From an uncultured Pelagibacteraceae bacterium (GTDB lineage Bacteria > Pseudomonadota > Alphaproteobacteria > Pelagibacterales > Pelagibacteraceae), in assembly GCA_902618975.1 (NCBI GenBank), contig CACNCN010000001.1:1-64000 (forward strand): 64,000 bases of DNA. Reading direction: 5' to 3'. The notes below the pieces were generated by a model. The model was not told the origin of the DNA. It saw only the letters and a list, made by a program, of their open reading frames with translations, and searched no databases. Positions within the stretch are counted from its first letter, which is position 1. Each line of letters starts with the position of its first letter. A program made the position numbers and the translations under genes. Below are positions 1-11,885 of the stretch, piece by piece.

Positions 1-1233
1 ATTGGGAAAGATTTAAAATCAAATCAAAAAATGTTTAGATTGCTACAAGGCGATGTAGGTAGCGGTAAAACTCTTGTTGCATTAATTTCGAGTTATAATG
101 TTATTTATAGTGGCTTCCAAGTAGCATTAATGGCACCAACAGAAATTTTAGCAAACCAACATTTTAACCTAGCAAAAAAAATATTTGACGAAAAGATCAA
201 TTGTTCCTTACTAACAAGCAATACTTCTTATAAAGAGAGAAAAAAAATTATTGATGATTTAGAAAATAAAAGAATAGATATTTTATTTGGAACTCATTCT
301 CTATTTCAAGATAAAATAAAATTTAAAAAACTTGGTCTTATTATAATTGATGAACAACATAAATTTGGTGTGAAACAAAGGAAAAGATTATCAGATAAAG
401 GCGGTAAAGATTGTGATGTTTTAGTTATGTCAGCTACCCCGATACCAAGAACAATGACCATGACTATCTTTGGAGATATGGATACATCAATAATAAAAAA
501 TAAACCGAAATACCGCAAAAGCGTAATAACCTATAGCAAACCTGAAAATAAATTAAACGAAATAATTAGCTTTGCAACAAAACAAATTAAAAATGGAGGA
601 CAAATATTTTGGGTTTGTCCATTAATTGAAGAGTCAAAAAAAATAGATCATCAATCATCTATAAAGAGATATGAATATTTGAAAAAATTTTTCAAAAATA
701 AAATTGGTCTCTTGCATGGTTTAATGGATAAAGAAGATAAAGAAAAAATCCTAAATGATTTTTTAAATAAAAAAATTGATATTATTGTTTCCACAACTGT
801 TATTGAGGTTGGTATAGATTTTCCAAATGCAAATGTCATCGTTATAGAAAATGCTAATAAATTTGGTTTATCCCAATTACATCAATTGAGAGGTAGAGTT
901 GGCAGAGGTTTACGAGATTCTTATTGTATTCTAATGTTTAAATCACAATTAAGCAAAAATGCTATCAAAAGAATTAATATATTAAAAAAAAATAATGATG
1001 GTTTTAAAATATCTGAGGAAGATATGAAATTAAGAGGCTATGGAGATCTTCTTGGATTTAAACAAAGTGGATTAAAAAATTTTAAACTTGCTGACCCGGT
1101 TAAAAATGAAGAACTCTTTTATCTAGCAGAAAAAGAAATCAAAAAAATAGAAAAATATAATTTTAATATTGATAAATATAAGCCTTTGTTAAAGCTTTAT
1201 GACAAGGCTGATATATTAAATGATTTAGTTTAA
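1..1233 (+). CDS. recG: ATP-dependent DNA helicase RecG, C-terminal part (5' end outside window)
   Basis: Frame open from base 1; RLLQGDVGSGKT Walker A, DEQHKFGVKQR, SATPIPRT, QLRGRVGRG motifs of RecG. Confidence 0.95.
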   Translation: MGKDLKSNQKMFRLLQGDVGSGKTLVALISSYNVIYSGFQVALMAPTEILANQHFNLAKKIFDEKINCSLLTSNTSYKERKKIIDDLENKRIDILFGTHSLFQDKIKFKKLGLIIIDEQHKFGVKQRKRLSDKGGKDCDVLVMSATPIPRTMTMTIFGDMDTSIIKNKPKYRKSVITYSKPENKLNEIISFATKQIKNGGQIFWVCPLIEESKKIDHQSSIKRYEYLKKFFKNKIGLLHGLMDKEDKEKILNDFLNKKIDIIVSTTVIEVGIDFPNANVIVIENANKFGLSQLHQLRGRVGRGLRDSYCILMFKSQLSKNAIKRINILKKNNDGFKISEEDMKLRGYGDLLGFKQSGLKNFKLADPVKNEELFYLAEKEIKKIEKYNFNIDKYKPLLKLYDKADILNDLV

Positions 1234-1853
1234 CTTTTTTTTGGATTTGAAGTTCCTGCAGAAACTATAAATTTTGAAGCTTCTTCAAAAGTCATATCTA
1301 AATAAACAACTTCATTTTTAGGGAACATTAAGAGAAATCCACTTGTAGGATTTGGAGTTGTGGGTACAAATACATTAATTAGATTAGTGTTAGTTTTTTG
1401 AGATATTTCACCTCTATTTTCTTTAGTGGCAAAGCCAACTGCCCAACTTCCCTTTCTTGGGTATTCAATTAAAACCACACTTTTTTTACTTCCTCCTCTT
1501 GGAGCAAATGTTTCAGTCATTTGTCCAATTGCTGAATATATTGTTCTTAATATTGGAATTCTTTTTAATGTTTCGTTAACCAACTGTAATATTTTTTTTC
1601 CAATAAACGATAAAGACAACCATCCAATTATTGTAATAAATATTATCGATAATAGTATTTCGAGGCCAGGAATTGAAAAAGGAAGGTAGCTATTAGGATT
1701 TATTTCTTTAGGTATTAAATTTGATGATATAGATATGAAGAAGGTCGTTAAATATAAAGTTATGCCAATAGGTACTAAAACAACTATACCAGTGATAAAA
1801 TAATTTCGCAATCTTGCTAAAAATGATCTTTTTTTTTTTAAAATTTTTGCCAT
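1230..1853 (-). CDS. DUF502 family membrane protein
   Basis: Two N-terminal TM segments, PRKGSWAVGFATKE and VFVPTTPNPTSGFLLMFPK typical of DUF502 proteins. Confidence 0.85.
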   Translation of the reverse strand: MAKILKKKRSFLARLRNYFITGIVVLVPIGITLYLTTFFISISSNLIPKEINPNSYLPFSIPGLEILLSIIFITIIGWLSLSFIGKKILQLVNETLKRIPILRTIYSAIGQMTETFAPRGGSKKSVVLIEYPRKGSWAVGFATKENRGEISQKTNTNLINVFVPTTPNPTSGFLLMFPKNEVVYLDMTFEEASKFIVSAGTSNPKKS

Positions 1854-1892
1854 ATTGAATCTAATTAGTAACTATTATATTAAATCATTACA

Positions 1893-2714
1893 ATGAATAG
1901 AAGAAAATTTATAAACTTTGTAGGATGCGGTTGCTTGTCTTTAGGCCTTCATTCATGCACATCAACGCCTATAACAGACAGAAAACAACTAAAATTAATA
2001 CCTGAGCATAAACTAAATGCACAAGCTGCAAAAATATACGAAAAAGTAAAAGAAAAAGAGGAATTAAGTGATGATGCTAAAAAACTAGCTGAGATAAAAG
2101 AAATTGGAAAAAAAATAGAAAATTCAATTAGTAGATATTTCGATTCTCAAGGTATTGTAGACCCAACTATAGGTTTTGATTGGGAATATATTCTAATTAA
2201 AAATGATAAAGTTAAAAATGCCTGGTGTATGCCTGGGGGTAAAATAGCAGTGTATACAGGTATTTTGCCAATTACAAAAAATAATAATGGTTTGGCAGCG
2301 GTTATGGGACATGAAATTGCGCATGCTGTAGCCAAACATTCTGTTGAGAGAGCTAGCAGAGGTATATTGCTTAAAACTAGCACAAGCTTGATAGATATAT
2401 TTTCAGGAGGAAAATTATCTCAAGTTAATCGTGCTACAGGAATGGATACTGTAGGATTGTTATCTCAAATAGGTTTAATGAATCCATTCAATAGGAAGCA
2501 AGAAAGTGAAGCCGACTATTTGGGTATGATATTTTCCTCATTGTCAGGTTATGATATTAGAGAAACAGTTAAAATTTGGGAAAGAATGAAAGAAGCGAAT
2601 AAAGGCAAAGAACCCCCTGAATTTATGAGCACACATCCATCTTCATCAAACAGAATAGATCAGATAAACGAATGGATGAATCAAGTAATTATGGAATACC
2701 CACCTTTGGTTTAG
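1893..2714 (+). CDS. M48 family metallopeptidase, putative lipoprotein
   Basis: Lipobox-like GCGC/LHSC N-terminus, HEIAHAVAKH (HExxH) and ESEADYLG motifs. Confidence 0.9.
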   Translation: MNRRKFINFVGCGCLSLGLHSCTSTPITDRKQLKLIPEHKLNAQAAKIYEKVKEKEELSDDAKKLAEIKEIGKKIENSISRYFDSQGIVDPTIGFDWEYILIKNDKVKNAWCMPGGKIAVYTGILPITKNNNGLAAVMGHEIAHAVAKHSVERASRGILLKTSTSLIDIFSGGKLSQVNRATGMDTVGLLSQIGLMNPFNRKQESEADYLGMIFSSLSGYDIRETVKIWERMKEANKGKEPPEFMSTHPSSSNRIDQINEWMNQVIMEYPPLV

Positions 2715-2716
2715 AG

Positions 2717-2792
<76 letters not shown>

Positions 2793-2842
2793 ACAATGAA
2801 AGTTTTTTATAGTGATTTTTTTTATATTATCAATGTGAAATT

Positions 2843-3955
2843 TTATATCTTATTTAAATATTTCTTATAAAATTTAAGAAAAGTACCTCTTTTTATATTT
2901 TTTCTGATTTCGAACATTAATTCTTGATAAAAATTAACATTATTTAAAGTTAGAATCATAGATCCGAGCATTTCATTTGTATTAAACAAATGATTTAAAT
3001 AACTTTTAGAATACTTATTTAAATTAAATTTTTTTACATTTTCATCAATCGGCTCATTATCATGTTTGTACTTCGAATTTCTTATATTTATTCTTCCCTT
3101 CCATGTAAATGCTAAACCTGTCCGACCAGCTCTAGTAGGTAAAACACAATCAAACATATCAATACCACGCTTTACGGCTCCTAATATGTCTGATGGAGTG
3201 CCAACTCCCATCAAATATCTTGGTTTTTCCTTTGGTAAATGATTTTTTAAATGGTCTAAAACTTTAAACATTTCTTTTTGTGTATCTCCGACTGCCAAAC
3301 CACCTACAGCATAACCATCAAAGCCAATTTTTTTTAATTCACTTAATGATTTAATCCTTAAATCATTAAATAAACCTCCTTGAACAATTCCAAATAAAGC
3401 TTTTTTTTTATTAACACCAAATGCCTTTTTTGATCTTTTGGCCCAGTATGTTGATAAATCAACAGCCTTGGAAATGATATCATAATCTAAAGTTTTTTTA
3501 GGACACTCGTCTAAAACCATAACAATGTCAGAATTTAACTTTTTTTGAATTTCAATACTATGTTCTGGACTTAAAATAAATTTTTTACCATCTATATGTG
3601 AATTGAATACAGCACCTTTTTTTTTATCAATTTTATTAAGTTTAGATAAAGACATTATTTGATAACCACCAGAGTCTGTTAGGATTGGTAATTTGCAATT
3701 CATAAATTTATGGAGACCACCGGCTTTTTTTACACGTTCCTCACCAGGTCTAATCATCAAGTGATAAGTATTTGATAGAATTATTTGACTCCCTGTTTTT
3801 ATTATATCTTCAATAAATGCACCTTTAATCGTAGCTTGTGTTCCTACAGGCATAAAAACAGGAGTATCAATTTCACCTCTGTGGGTTGATATTTTTCCAA
3901 GCCGAGAAAAATTATCTACCTTTAAAACTTTAAAACTAAAGTTTTTAAGAGGCAT
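2843..3955 (-). CDS. tgt: queuine tRNA-ribosyltransferase
   Basis: LSNTYHLMIRPG, LTDSGGYQIMSLS, GGLAVGD, MGVGTPSDILGAVKRGIDMFDCVLPTR motifs. Confidence 0.96.
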   Translation of the reverse strand: MPLKNFSFKVLKVDNFSRLGKISTHRGEIDTPVFMPVGTQATIKGAFIEDIIKTGSQIILSNTYHLMIRPGEERVKKAGGLHKFMNCKLPILTDSGGYQIMSLSKLNKIDKKKGAVFNSHIDGKKFILSPEHSIEIQKKLNSDIVMVLDECPKKTLDYDIISKAVDLSTYWAKRSKKAFGVNKKKALFGIVQGGLFNDLRIKSLSELKKIGFDGYAVGGLAVGDTQKEMFKVLDHLKNHLPKEKPRYLMGVGTPSDILGAVKRGIDMFDCVLPTRAGRTGLAFTWKGRINIRNSKYKHDNEPIDENVKKFNLNKYSKSYLNHLFNTNEMLGSMILTLNNVNFYQELMFEIRKNIKRGTFLKFYKKYLNKI

Positions 3956-3963
3956 TTAAAAAT

Positions 3964-4524
3964 TTACTCTGATTTAAATGATACAATTTTATCAGGATCA
4001 GTAACAGCACCGTTATTATTTGAGTCACCTCTTTTTATCTTGTCAACAAACTCCATACCGCTGATAACTTTTCCAAATACAGTATACTGTCTATCTAAAA
4101 AAGGTGCTGCATCAAAACAAATAAAAAATTGACTATTTGCGCTGTTTGGGTCAGCTGATCTTGCCATTGATAGTGTTCCTCTTTCATGAGGTAAATTATT
4201 AAATTCAGATTTTAAATCAGGTAAATCCGATCCACCCATGCCTGCTCTTCTTAAATCATAATTATCTCCATCAACATTTCCAAATTTAACATCTCCAGTT
4301 TGCGCCATGAAACCTTCTATAACTCTATGAAATACAACACCGTCATACTTGCCTGAATTTGCTAATTCTTTAATTCTATTAACATGTTGCGGGGCTACAT
4401 CTGGAAAAAGCTCAATTTTCACATCACCGTCTTTTAGTTTTAAAATCATAATATTCTCCTTTGCATATAATTGATTGTTAAATAATAAAATTATAATAAA
4501 AAATGAAAATAAAATTTTATTCAT
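3964..4524 (-). CDS. ppiB: peptidyl-prolyl cis-trans isomerase, cyclophilin type, with signal peptide
   Basis: VFHRVIEGFMAQTGD, NSANSQFFIC, YTVFGKVISGM cyclophilin motifs. Confidence 0.92.
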   Translation of the reverse strand: MNKILFSFFIIILLFNNQLYAKENIMILKLKDGDVKIELFPDVAPQHVNRIKELANSGKYDGVVFHRVIEGFMAQTGDVKFGNVDGDNYDLRRAGMGGSDLPDLKSEFNNLPHERGTLSMARSADPNSANSQFFICFDAAPFLDRQYTVFGKVISGMEFVDKIKRGDSNNNGAVTDPDKIVSFKSE

Positions 4525-5011
4525 ACTTATTTTTTAATGCTTTTATAACACTTTTTGAAGTAAACTTTTTAAGATCTCCATTTAATTCTGCAATTTCTTT
4601 TACAAATCTTGAAGATATAATTTGATTCTCTACGTCAGACATTAAAAATATAGTTTCAATATTTTTATTTAGTTTTCTATTCATACCTGCTAATTGAAAC
4701 TCATATTCAAAATCTGATACTGCTCTTAAACCTCTCAGTATCAAATTTGATTTATATTTTTGACAAATTTTTGTGGTTAAATTATTAAAAGATATAACCT
4801 CAATTTTTTTTTTATTAAATTTAAGATCCTTAAAAAGAGCGTTTTTGACTAATTGAATTCTTTCTGATGAATCAAATAAATAATTTTTTGTACTACCATT
4901 TGAAACAGCAACGACTACCTTATCAATTATATTCAATGATTTCTTAATTACATCAATATGTCCATACGTTATTGGATCGAAAGTCCCTGGATAAATGGCT
5001 ATTTTTTTCAT
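4517..5011 (-). CDS. coaD: pantetheine-phosphate adenylyltransferase
   Basis: IYPGTFDPITYGHIDVI and LRGLRAVSDFEYEFQLAGMN motifs. Confidence 0.96.
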   Translation of the reverse strand: MKKIAIYPGTFDPITYGHIDVIKKSLNIIDKVVVAVSNGSTKNYLFDSSERIQLVKNALFKDLKFNKKKIEVISFNNLTTKICQKYKSNLILRGLRAVSDFEYEFQLAGMNRKLNKNIETIFLMSDVENQIISSRFVKEIAELNGDLKKFTSKSVIKALKNKYE

Positions 5012-7575
5012 TAAATTAAGTTATCATCAATTTTTGTTGCAGAAACAACTTTTTCGTCACCAGATAATTTAATAATTCTAACACCTTGCGTATTTCTACC
5101 TGCAACTCTAATTTCTTTGACTGCAGTTCTTATAACTCTGCCTTTATTGGTAGATATCAATATATCGTCTCCCTCAAATACAGGAAAAGTGGATGAAATA
5201 TTTCCATTTCTCTTTGAATTTACAATACCTATAATCCCTTTTCCTCCCCTATTGGTAACTCTAAAATCTTTATGTGTTGTTCTTTTACCAAATCCATTTT
5301 CAGAAATTGAAAGAATAAAATTTTGTGATGTATCACTATTTGATTTTCCGTTTTTTTCCGATTTTTTAAGACTATTAATAATTGATAATGATACTACATC
5401 GTCGTTATCTGCAAGATTAATTCCTCTAATTCCTTTTGAAGATCTTCCTTTAAAAATACGTAGTTTTGAGCTTTCAAATCTTATACATTTACCAAATTTA
5501 GTGTTTAAAATTATATCTTGATCATCTCTACATATTTTTACACCTATAATAATATCATCATTATCTAATTTCATTGCAATTTTACCTGATGCGTTAATAC
5601 TTGCAAAATCATCTAAACTATTTTTTCTTATTTTCCCTTTTTTTGTGGCAAAAATTATGTGCATTCCTTTAGTATCTGCATTTTCACCAGGAAAAGGCAT
5701 AATTGAGCTTATATTCTGATGATTTTTTAAAGGTAATATATTAAATAATGATTTACCCTTAGAGGATGATGACCCCTCAGGGATTTTCCATGCTTTTATT
5801 TTGTAAGCAAGACCTTCATTTGAAAAAAATAGTAAGGCTGTGTGTGTATCAACTGACAGTGTTTGAATAACAGAGTCTTCCTCTCGAGTTTTTATACCAG
5901 ATTTACCCTTCCCTCCTCTTTTTTGTTGTTTTACGGAACTTAGAGAACCTCTTTTTATATAACCCTTTAGCGTAACAGTAATTAAAACTGACTCTTTTTG
6001 AATAGTCTCTTCAATATCATAGTTTAATACAGCATCAATTATCTTAGTTCTTCTAGGTACAGAATATTTATTTTTAATTGATTCAAGTTCATTGCTTATG
6101 ACGCTTAAAAGTTCTTTTTTTGAGTTAATAATTTTTTTATATTTTTTAATTGATATTGATAATTCTCTTAATTCATTTTCTATTTCATTGATCCCTAAAG
6201 CAGTTAATTTTTGTAATCTTAAATCAAGTATAGAATTTACTTGTGACAAGGAAAGTGTATAAGTATTTTTTGATTTTGACACTTCAATGAGTTTAACTAA
6301 ATTTTGAGTTTTGGATATCTTCCATTTAATACTTATCAGAACTTTTTTTGCTTCCTCGGGATTTTTTGAAGATCTAATAATTTTTATAACTTTATCTAAA
6401 TTTTCAACACTTACAGATAATCCTATTAATATGTGGGCTCTTTCCTCAGCTTTTTTAAGATCATATTTTGTTTTCTTTATAACTACATCCTCTCTGAATT
6501 TTAAAAAATTTTCTAAAAATTCTTTGAGATTACAAATCTTAGGTTTCTTATCCACTATTGCTAAAGTATTAAAACCAAAAGACGACTCTATTGAAGTATA
6601 TTTGTAAAGCTGACGTTTAACAGTTTCGGGTTCAGTATTTCTTCTAAGATCTATAGCAACTCTTACACCTTCTCTATTTGACTCATCTCTTATATCACTT
6701 ATTCCCTCAATTTTTTTTTCTCTTATTAGTTCTACAATTCTCTCATTTAAATTAGATTTATTTATTTGATATGGGATGGAAGTTATGACAAGTCTATCCT
6801 TACCATTTTTTAAGTTTTCAACACTGATATCACCTCTAATTTTGAATGATCCCCTGCCAGTTTTGTAACCTTGTTTAACTATATCTTTACCAATAATAAC
6901 ACCACCAGTTGGAAAATCTGGTCCAGGTATATGTTTCATTAATTCGCTTAATTTAATATCTTTATTTTCAATTAGTGCTAATGTTCCACTAATAACTTCA
7001 CCAAGATTATGTGGCGGTATACTTGTAGCCATTCCAACCGCTATACCCCCTGCTCCATTGACTAGTAGATTTGGAAATTGAGAAGGTAATACCTCTGGTT
7101 CTTTTTCTGTTTCATCATAGTTACTTTTGAAATTTACAGTATCTTTTTCTATATCATCTATTATGTGTTGCGAAATTTTTGATAATCTAGTTTCAGTATA
7201 TCTCATTGCGGCAGCAGGATCGCCATCTATAGACCCGAAATTACCTTGTCCATCAATAAGTGGAAGGCTCATTGAAAAATCTTGTACCATTCTTACTAAA
7301 GCATCATACACTGCTTGATCTCCATGGGGATGATATTTACCAATCACATCACCAACTACTCTTGCAGATTTTCTAAATTGTTTAGACCAATCAAAACCAC
7401 CTTTGTACATTGCGTATAGAATTCTTCTATGTACTGGTTTTAAACCGTCTCTCACATCTGGAAGGGCCCTACTAACTATTACACTCATTGCATATGAAAG
7501 GTAAGACGAACTCATCTCGTCATACATTGAGATTTGTTTAATACTTTTATTGTTTACAATTTCAGATTTTTGCAT
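5011..7575 (-). CDS. gyrA: DNA gyrase subunit A
   Basis: [52 protein letters not shown] GyrA box. Confidence 0.97.
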   Translation of the reverse strand: MQKSEIVNNKSIKQISMYDEMSSSYLSYAMSVIVSRALPDVRDGLKPVHRRILYAMYKGGFDWSKQFRKSARVVGDVIGKYHPHGDQAVYDALVRMVQDFSMSLPLIDGQGNFGSIDGDPAAAMRYTETRLSKISQHIIDDIEKDTVNFKSNYDETEKEPEVLPSQFPNLLVNGAGGIAVGMATSIPPHNLGEVISGTLALIENKDIKLSELMKHIPGPDFPTGGVIIGKDIVKQGYKTGRGSFKIRGDISVENLKNGKDRLVITSIPYQINKSNLNERIVELIREKKIEGISDIRDESNREGVRVAIDLRRNTEPETVKRQLYKYTSIESSFGFNTLAIVDKKPKICNLKEFLENFLKFREDVVIKKTKYDLKKAEERAHILIGLSVSVENLDKVIKIIRSSKNPEEAKKVLISIKWKISKTQNLVKLIEVSKSKNTYTLSLSQVNSILDLRLQKLTALGINEIENELRELSISIKKYKKIINSKKELLSVISNELESIKNKYSVPRRTKIIDAVLNYDIEETIQKESVLITVTLKGYIKRGSLSSVKQQKRGGKGKSGIKTREEDSVIQTLSVDTHTALLFFSNEGLAYKIKAWKIPEGSSSSKGKSLFNILPLKNHQNISSIMPFPGENADTKGMHIIFATKKGKIRKNSLDDFASINASGKIAMKLDNDDIIIGVKICRDDQDIILNTKFGKCIRFESSKLRIFKGRSSKGIRGINLADNDDVVSLSIINSLKKSEKNGKSNSDTSQNFILSISENGFGKRTTHKDFRVTNRGGKGIIGIVNSKRNGNISSTFPVFEGDDILISTNKGRVIRTAVKEIRVAGRNTQGVRIIKLSGDEKVVSATKIDDNLI

Positions 7576-7578
7576 TTT

Positions 7579-8025
7579 TTAAAAAGGAATGTCGTCATCC
7601 AAATCACTAGATACCTGAGATGTATCCTCAATTGCACTACTGCTTGGATTTTGAGGTATAGAATTATTTCCACCCGCGCCCAACATTGTTAAAGACGAAT
7701 TGTATCCTTGTATCACAATTTCTGTTGAGTATTTGTCTTGACCTGATTGCTCATCTTTCCATTTTCTTGTAGTTAGTTGACCCTCAACATATATTTGTGC
7801 ACCTTTTTTTAGATATTGCTGAACTACATTTACTAAACCTTCATTAAAAACAACAACCCTATGCCACTCGGTTTTCTCTTTCTTTTCTCCACTGTTTTTA
7901 TCTTTCCAACTTTGACTTGTGGCTAAACTTAGACGTGCAACACTTTTGCCGTTTACCATTTGTTTAATCTCTGGGTCTGCGCCCAATCGACCGATTAATA
8001 AAACTTTATTTAGACTTCCTGCCAT
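7579..8025 (-). CDS. ssb: single-stranded DNA-binding protein
   Basis: [15 protein letters not shown]-terminus, OB fold, acidic DDDIPF C-terminal tail. Confidence 0.96.
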   Translation of the reverse strand: MAGSLNKVLLIGRLGADPEIKQMVNGKSVARLSLATSQSWKDKNSGEKKEKTEWHRVVVFNEGLVNVVQQYLKKGAQIYVEGQLTTRKWKDEQSGQDKYSTEIVIQGYNSSLTMLGAGGNNSIPQNPSSSAIEDTSQVSSDLDDDIPF

Positions 8026-8112
8026 AATATTTTAAAATATTGATATGAATAATTATATTTATATCACATTTTTATTGAATATTAATTTTATTAATTTAAA
8101 GCAACTATATTT

Positions 8113-10986
8113 ATGCAGAAAAAGATAGTTATTAAAGGCGCAAAAGAACACAATTTGAGAAATGTTTCTCTAGAAGTCCCTAAAGATAAATTTGTTGTAA
8201 TTACTGGTATATCTGGATCAGGAAAATCATCATTAGCTTTTGATACAATTTATGCTGAGGGACAAAGAAGATATGTTGAAAGTTTATCAGCATATGCAAG
8301 ACAGTTTTTAGACAAAATGAAAAAACCTAACGTTGATATGATAGAAGGTTTAAGTCCAGCCATTTCTATAGAACAAAAAAATGCACCAAAAAATCCTAGA
8401 TCAACGGTCGCAACAGTAACTGAGATATATGACTATATGAGAGTATTGTACGCTAGAGCAGGAATACCATTTTCGCCATTTACAGGAAAACCAATTGAGT
8501 CACAGACCATTACACAAATTGTTGACAAAATTAAAGAACTTCCAAAAAAATCCACAATTTTTCTGTACGCACCTGTTGTTCGAGGTAGAAAAGGTGAATA
8601 TAAAAAAGAAATATTATCTTACAAAAAAAGGGGTTTTAGAAAAATTAAAATTGATAATGCTTTATATGATATTGAAAATGTACCTGAATTAAACAAGAAA
8701 ATAAAACATGATATTTCTATATTAGTTGACAGAATAGTTCTAAATTCATCACTTGGCAACAGATTGGCTGAAGCTGTTGAAACATCGGTTAATTTATCTA
8801 ATGGTTTATTGTTTGTAGAATATGAAAATGAAACTTTACCAAAAAAATTTAGAAAAATAGAAAATTTAATATTTTCAACAAAATTTGCTTGTCCTGAAAG
8901 TGGATTTACGATCGAAGAAATAGAACCTAGGTTATTTTCTTTTAATAGTCCTTATGGGGCTTGCGAAGAGTGCGAAGGAATTGGTGTAAAACTAAATGTA
9001 GATCCCAAATTAGTTATACCAAATGAAAAAAAAACAATTGCAGAAGGTGCAATCGAGCCCTGGGCAAAGTCGTCATCTTTATATTATGCGCAAACTTTAG
9101 CTTCTATAGCAAAACATTATGATTTTTCATTGGATGAAAAATGGAATAAACTTTCAAAAAAAATTAAGGATGTAATTCTTTTTGGATCTGATGATGAAGA
9201 GATTAAATTTTCCTACGACGATGGTTATGAAAAATATTCTCATAAAAAAACTTTTGAAGGTGTAATCAACAATCTAGAAAGAAGATATTTAGAAACCGAT
9301 AGTGATTGGAAAAGAGACGAAATATCCCAGTATCAATCAGATACCGACTGTGAAAGATGTAATGGCCAAAGATTAAAAGAAGAAGCTCTATGTGTTAAAA
9401 TTAACGGGCTAAATATCAGTCAGGTAACAGAAAAATCTATCTTAGAAGCAAAAAACTGGTTTGACTCATTGCAAACAAAACTAGATAAACGTCAATTAAA
9501 AATTGCTGAACATATTTTAAAAGAAATAAATGAAAGACTTAATTTTCTTTTAAACGTTGGTCTTGATTATTTGACATTATCAAGGGAGTCAGGAACGTTA
9601 TCTGGTGGAGAGTCTCAAAGAATAAGATTAGCATCACAGATCGGCTCAGGTTTAACTGGAGTACTTTACGTATTAGACGAACCATCCATAGGACTACATC
9701 AAAAAGATAATATAAAATTAATAAATGCATTAAAAAGATTAAGGGATTTAGGAAATACAGTAGTAGTTGTAGAACATGATACCGAAACAATGGAAAATGC
9801 TGACCACATAATTGATCTTGGTCCTGAGGCCGGAAGTAAAGGAGGTATAGTGGTTGCTCAAGGAACTTATCAAGAGCTTTTAAAAGCAGATACAATTACT
9901 GGTAAATATTTATCTAACAAAAACTATATTCCAATACCTAAAAAAAGAAGATTAGCTAAAAATGGAAGATTTCTTCAAATTTTGAGTGCAAGTGGTAACA
10001 ATTTAAAAAATGTTAATTTAAAAATACCTTTTGGAACATTTACTTGCGTTACTGGTGTTTCAGGCAGTGGAAAATCAACATTGGTTTTGCAAACATTATA
10101 TAATGCTTTAAACCTAAGTTTGAATAATAATAAATCTAGAAAGATACCTAAACCTTTTAGAGGATTAAAGGGAATGGAGTTGATTGACAAAATAATAGAC
10201 ATTGATCAGTCACCTATCGGAAGAACACCTCGATCAAATCCTGCAACATATACTGGAGCATTCGGACCAATACGAGATTGGTTTACAAATCTTCCTGAGT
10301 CTAAAAGTAGAGGTTATAAACCTGGAAGATTTTCATTTAATGTAAAAGGTGGTAGATGCGAAGCATGTGAAGGAGACGGCGTTATAACTTATGAAATGCA
10401 TTTCCTTCCCGATGTATATATAACTTGTGATGAATGTAAAGGTAGCAGATATAACCGCGAAACTTTAGAAATAAAATTTAAAGATAAAAGTATTTCAGAC
10501 GTTTTGGAAATGACGGTAGATGAGGGTTGTGATTTTTTTGAAAATATATCAAATATTAGAAGTAAATTATTAACTTTAAAAAAAGTAGGACTTGGCTATA
10601 TAAAAATAGGCCAACAGGCCACTACTTTATCGGGGGGTGAGGCACAAAGAATAAAATTAGCTAAAGAACTGTCTAAGAGATCTACCGGAAGAACGATGTA
10701 TATTTTAGATGAACCTACAACGGGACTTCATCAACACGATATAAAAAAATTACTTGAAATTTTACACACTTTTGTTGCTACTGGAAATACTGTTGTAGTT
10801 ATTGAACATAATTTAGATGTTATAAAAACTGCAGATTACATAATTGATATGGGTCCAGACGGGGGTGTTAAAGGAGGCAACATTATAGCTGAGGGAAAAC
10901 CTGAAGAAATTGCCGATGTTAAAGATAGCTACACAGGTCAATTTTTAAAATCTTTATTAAATGGAAAAATTAAGAAAATTGCTTAA
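8113..10986 (+). CDS. uvrA: excinuclease ABC subunit A
   Basis: Two ABC ATPase modules ([23 protein letters not shown]), CxxC zinc fingers, [12 protein letters not shown] / [12 protein letters not shown]. Confidence 0.98.
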   Translation: MQKKIVIKGAKEHNLRNVSLEVPKDKFVVITGISGSGKSSLAFDTIYAEGQRRYVESLSAYARQFLDKMKKPNVDMIEGLSPAISIEQKNAPKNPRSTVATVTEIYDYMRVLYARAGIPFSPFTGKPIESQTITQIVDKIKELPKKSTIFLYAPVVRGRKGEYKKEILSYKKRGFRKIKIDNALYDIENVPELNKKIKHDISILVDRIVLNSSLGNRLAEAVETSVNLSNGLLFVEYENETLPKKFRKIENLIFSTKFACPESGFTIEEIEPRLFSFNSPYGACEECEGIGVKLNVDPKLVIPNEKKTIAEGAIEPWAKSSSLYYAQTLASIAKHYDFSLDEKWNKLSKKIKDVILFGSDDEEIKFSYDDGYEKYSHKKTFEGVINNLERRYLETDSDWKRDEISQYQSDTDCERCNGQRLKEEALCVKINGLNISQVTEKSILEAKNWFDSLQTKLDKRQLKIAEHILKEINERLNFLLNVGLDYLTLSRESGTLSGGESQRIRLASQIGSGLTGVLYVLDEPSIGLHQKDNIKLINALKRLRDLGNTVVVVEHDTETMENADHIIDLGPEAGSKGGIVVAQGTYQELLKADTITGKYLSNKNYIPIPKKRRLAKNGRFLQILSASGNNLKNVNLKIPFGTFTCVTGVSGSGKSTLVLQTLYNALNLSLNNNKSRKIPKPFRGLKGMELIDKIIDIDQSPIGRTPRSNPATYTGAFGPIRDWFTNLPESKSRGYKPGRFSFNVKGGRCEACEGDGVITYEMHFLPDVYITCDECKGSRYNRETLEIKFKDKSISDVLEMTVDEGCDFFENISNIRSKLLTLKKVGLGYIKIGQQATTLSGGEAQRIKLAKELSKRSTGRTMYILDEPTTGLHQHDIKKLLEILHTFVATGNTVVVIEHNLDVIKTADYIIDMGPDGGVKGGNIIAEGKPEEIADVKDSYTGQFLKSLLNGKIKKIA

Positions 10987-11885
10987 TTTTTATCTTTATC
11001 TTCTCTCAAAATTGTTTTTTGACTTACATTTAAAGAAACAAGCACAGGACAAGCAATATATATAGAGGAATAAGTCCCAAAAATAACTCCTAATATCATA
11101 GCAAATGAAAAACCTTTTAATATTTCTCCACCAAAAAGGTATATAGACAATAGAGCCAACAATGTAGTTAATGAAGTTATAATTGTACGTGATAAAGTTT
11201 CATTTATTGATGTATTTGATAATTCAAATATTTTAATATTTACATATCTACGTAGATTGTCTCTAACTCTGTCATAAATTACAACAGTATCATTCATAGA
11301 ATAACCAACTATAGTAAGTACAGCTGCTACAATTGACAAATTTATCTCTAATGAGAAGACCGAAAATATTCCTAAAGTTAAAATTACATCATGGAAAAGT
11401 GCAACAATAGCTCCTAAGGAGAATTGCCACTCAAATCTAATCCAAATATACAACAACATTGCAAATAAAGATAAACTAATAGCTATTACACCAGATCTAA
11501 GTAACTCCGAGCTTACTTTTGGACCAACATTTTCAACCCTTCTGAATTCCAATGAAGCGCTTAAATTATTTTTTAAAGAGGATTTTAGATCATTAATATA
11601 TGTTGCAGACTGGGTCTCGGGAGATTGAAATTTTATTATATAATCAGTATCATTACCAAATTGCTTAACTGTTACACCCTTTAAATTCATTTGATTAAAA
11701 CTATCTCTAATATTAGATATCGAGATATTATTATCATTGTTTCTTAACTCAATTAATGTTCCACCTTTAAAATCAACTCCAAAATTTAGCCCCTTAATTA
11801 TTAAAAATGCAATCGATATAATTATTAATACAGTAGATAGAACACTTGCACTTTTAAAGTATTTATTAAAATATATATGTTTCAT
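10983..11885 (-). CDS. secF: protein translocase subunit SecF
   Basis: [30 protein letters not shown] motifs; adjacent to secD. Confidence 0.96.
   Translation of the reverse strand: MKHIYFNKYFKSASVLSTVLIIISIAFLIIKGLNFGVDFKGGTLIELRNNDNNISISNIRDSFNQMNLKGVTVKQFGNDTDYIIKFQSPETQSATYINDLKSSLKNNLSASLEFRRVENVGPKVSSELLRSGVIAISLSLFAMLLYIWIRFEWQFSLGAIVALFHDVILTLGIFSVFSLEINLSIVAAVLTIVGYSMNDTVVIYDRVRDNLRRYVNIKIFELSNTSINETLSRTIITSLTTLLALLSIYLFGGEILKGFSFAMILGVIFGTYSSIYIACPVLVSLNVSQKTILREDKDKN

Noticed and set aside
5117-5521. 134-aa plus-strand ORF inside gyrA
   Set aside because: Antisense to well-conserved gyrA; composition looks like reverse translation of the true gene. The same reasoning was applied to other antisense ORFs inside secD, uvrA, ppx, trkA, ntrX, glycosyltransferase and others.
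8026-8041. AATATTTTAAAATATT 16-bp palindrome just upstream of ssb
   Set aside because: Pure A/T palindrome in a very AT-rich intergenic region; expected by chance often enough, and no LexA-type GTTC/GAAC direct repeat seen between ssb and uvrA.
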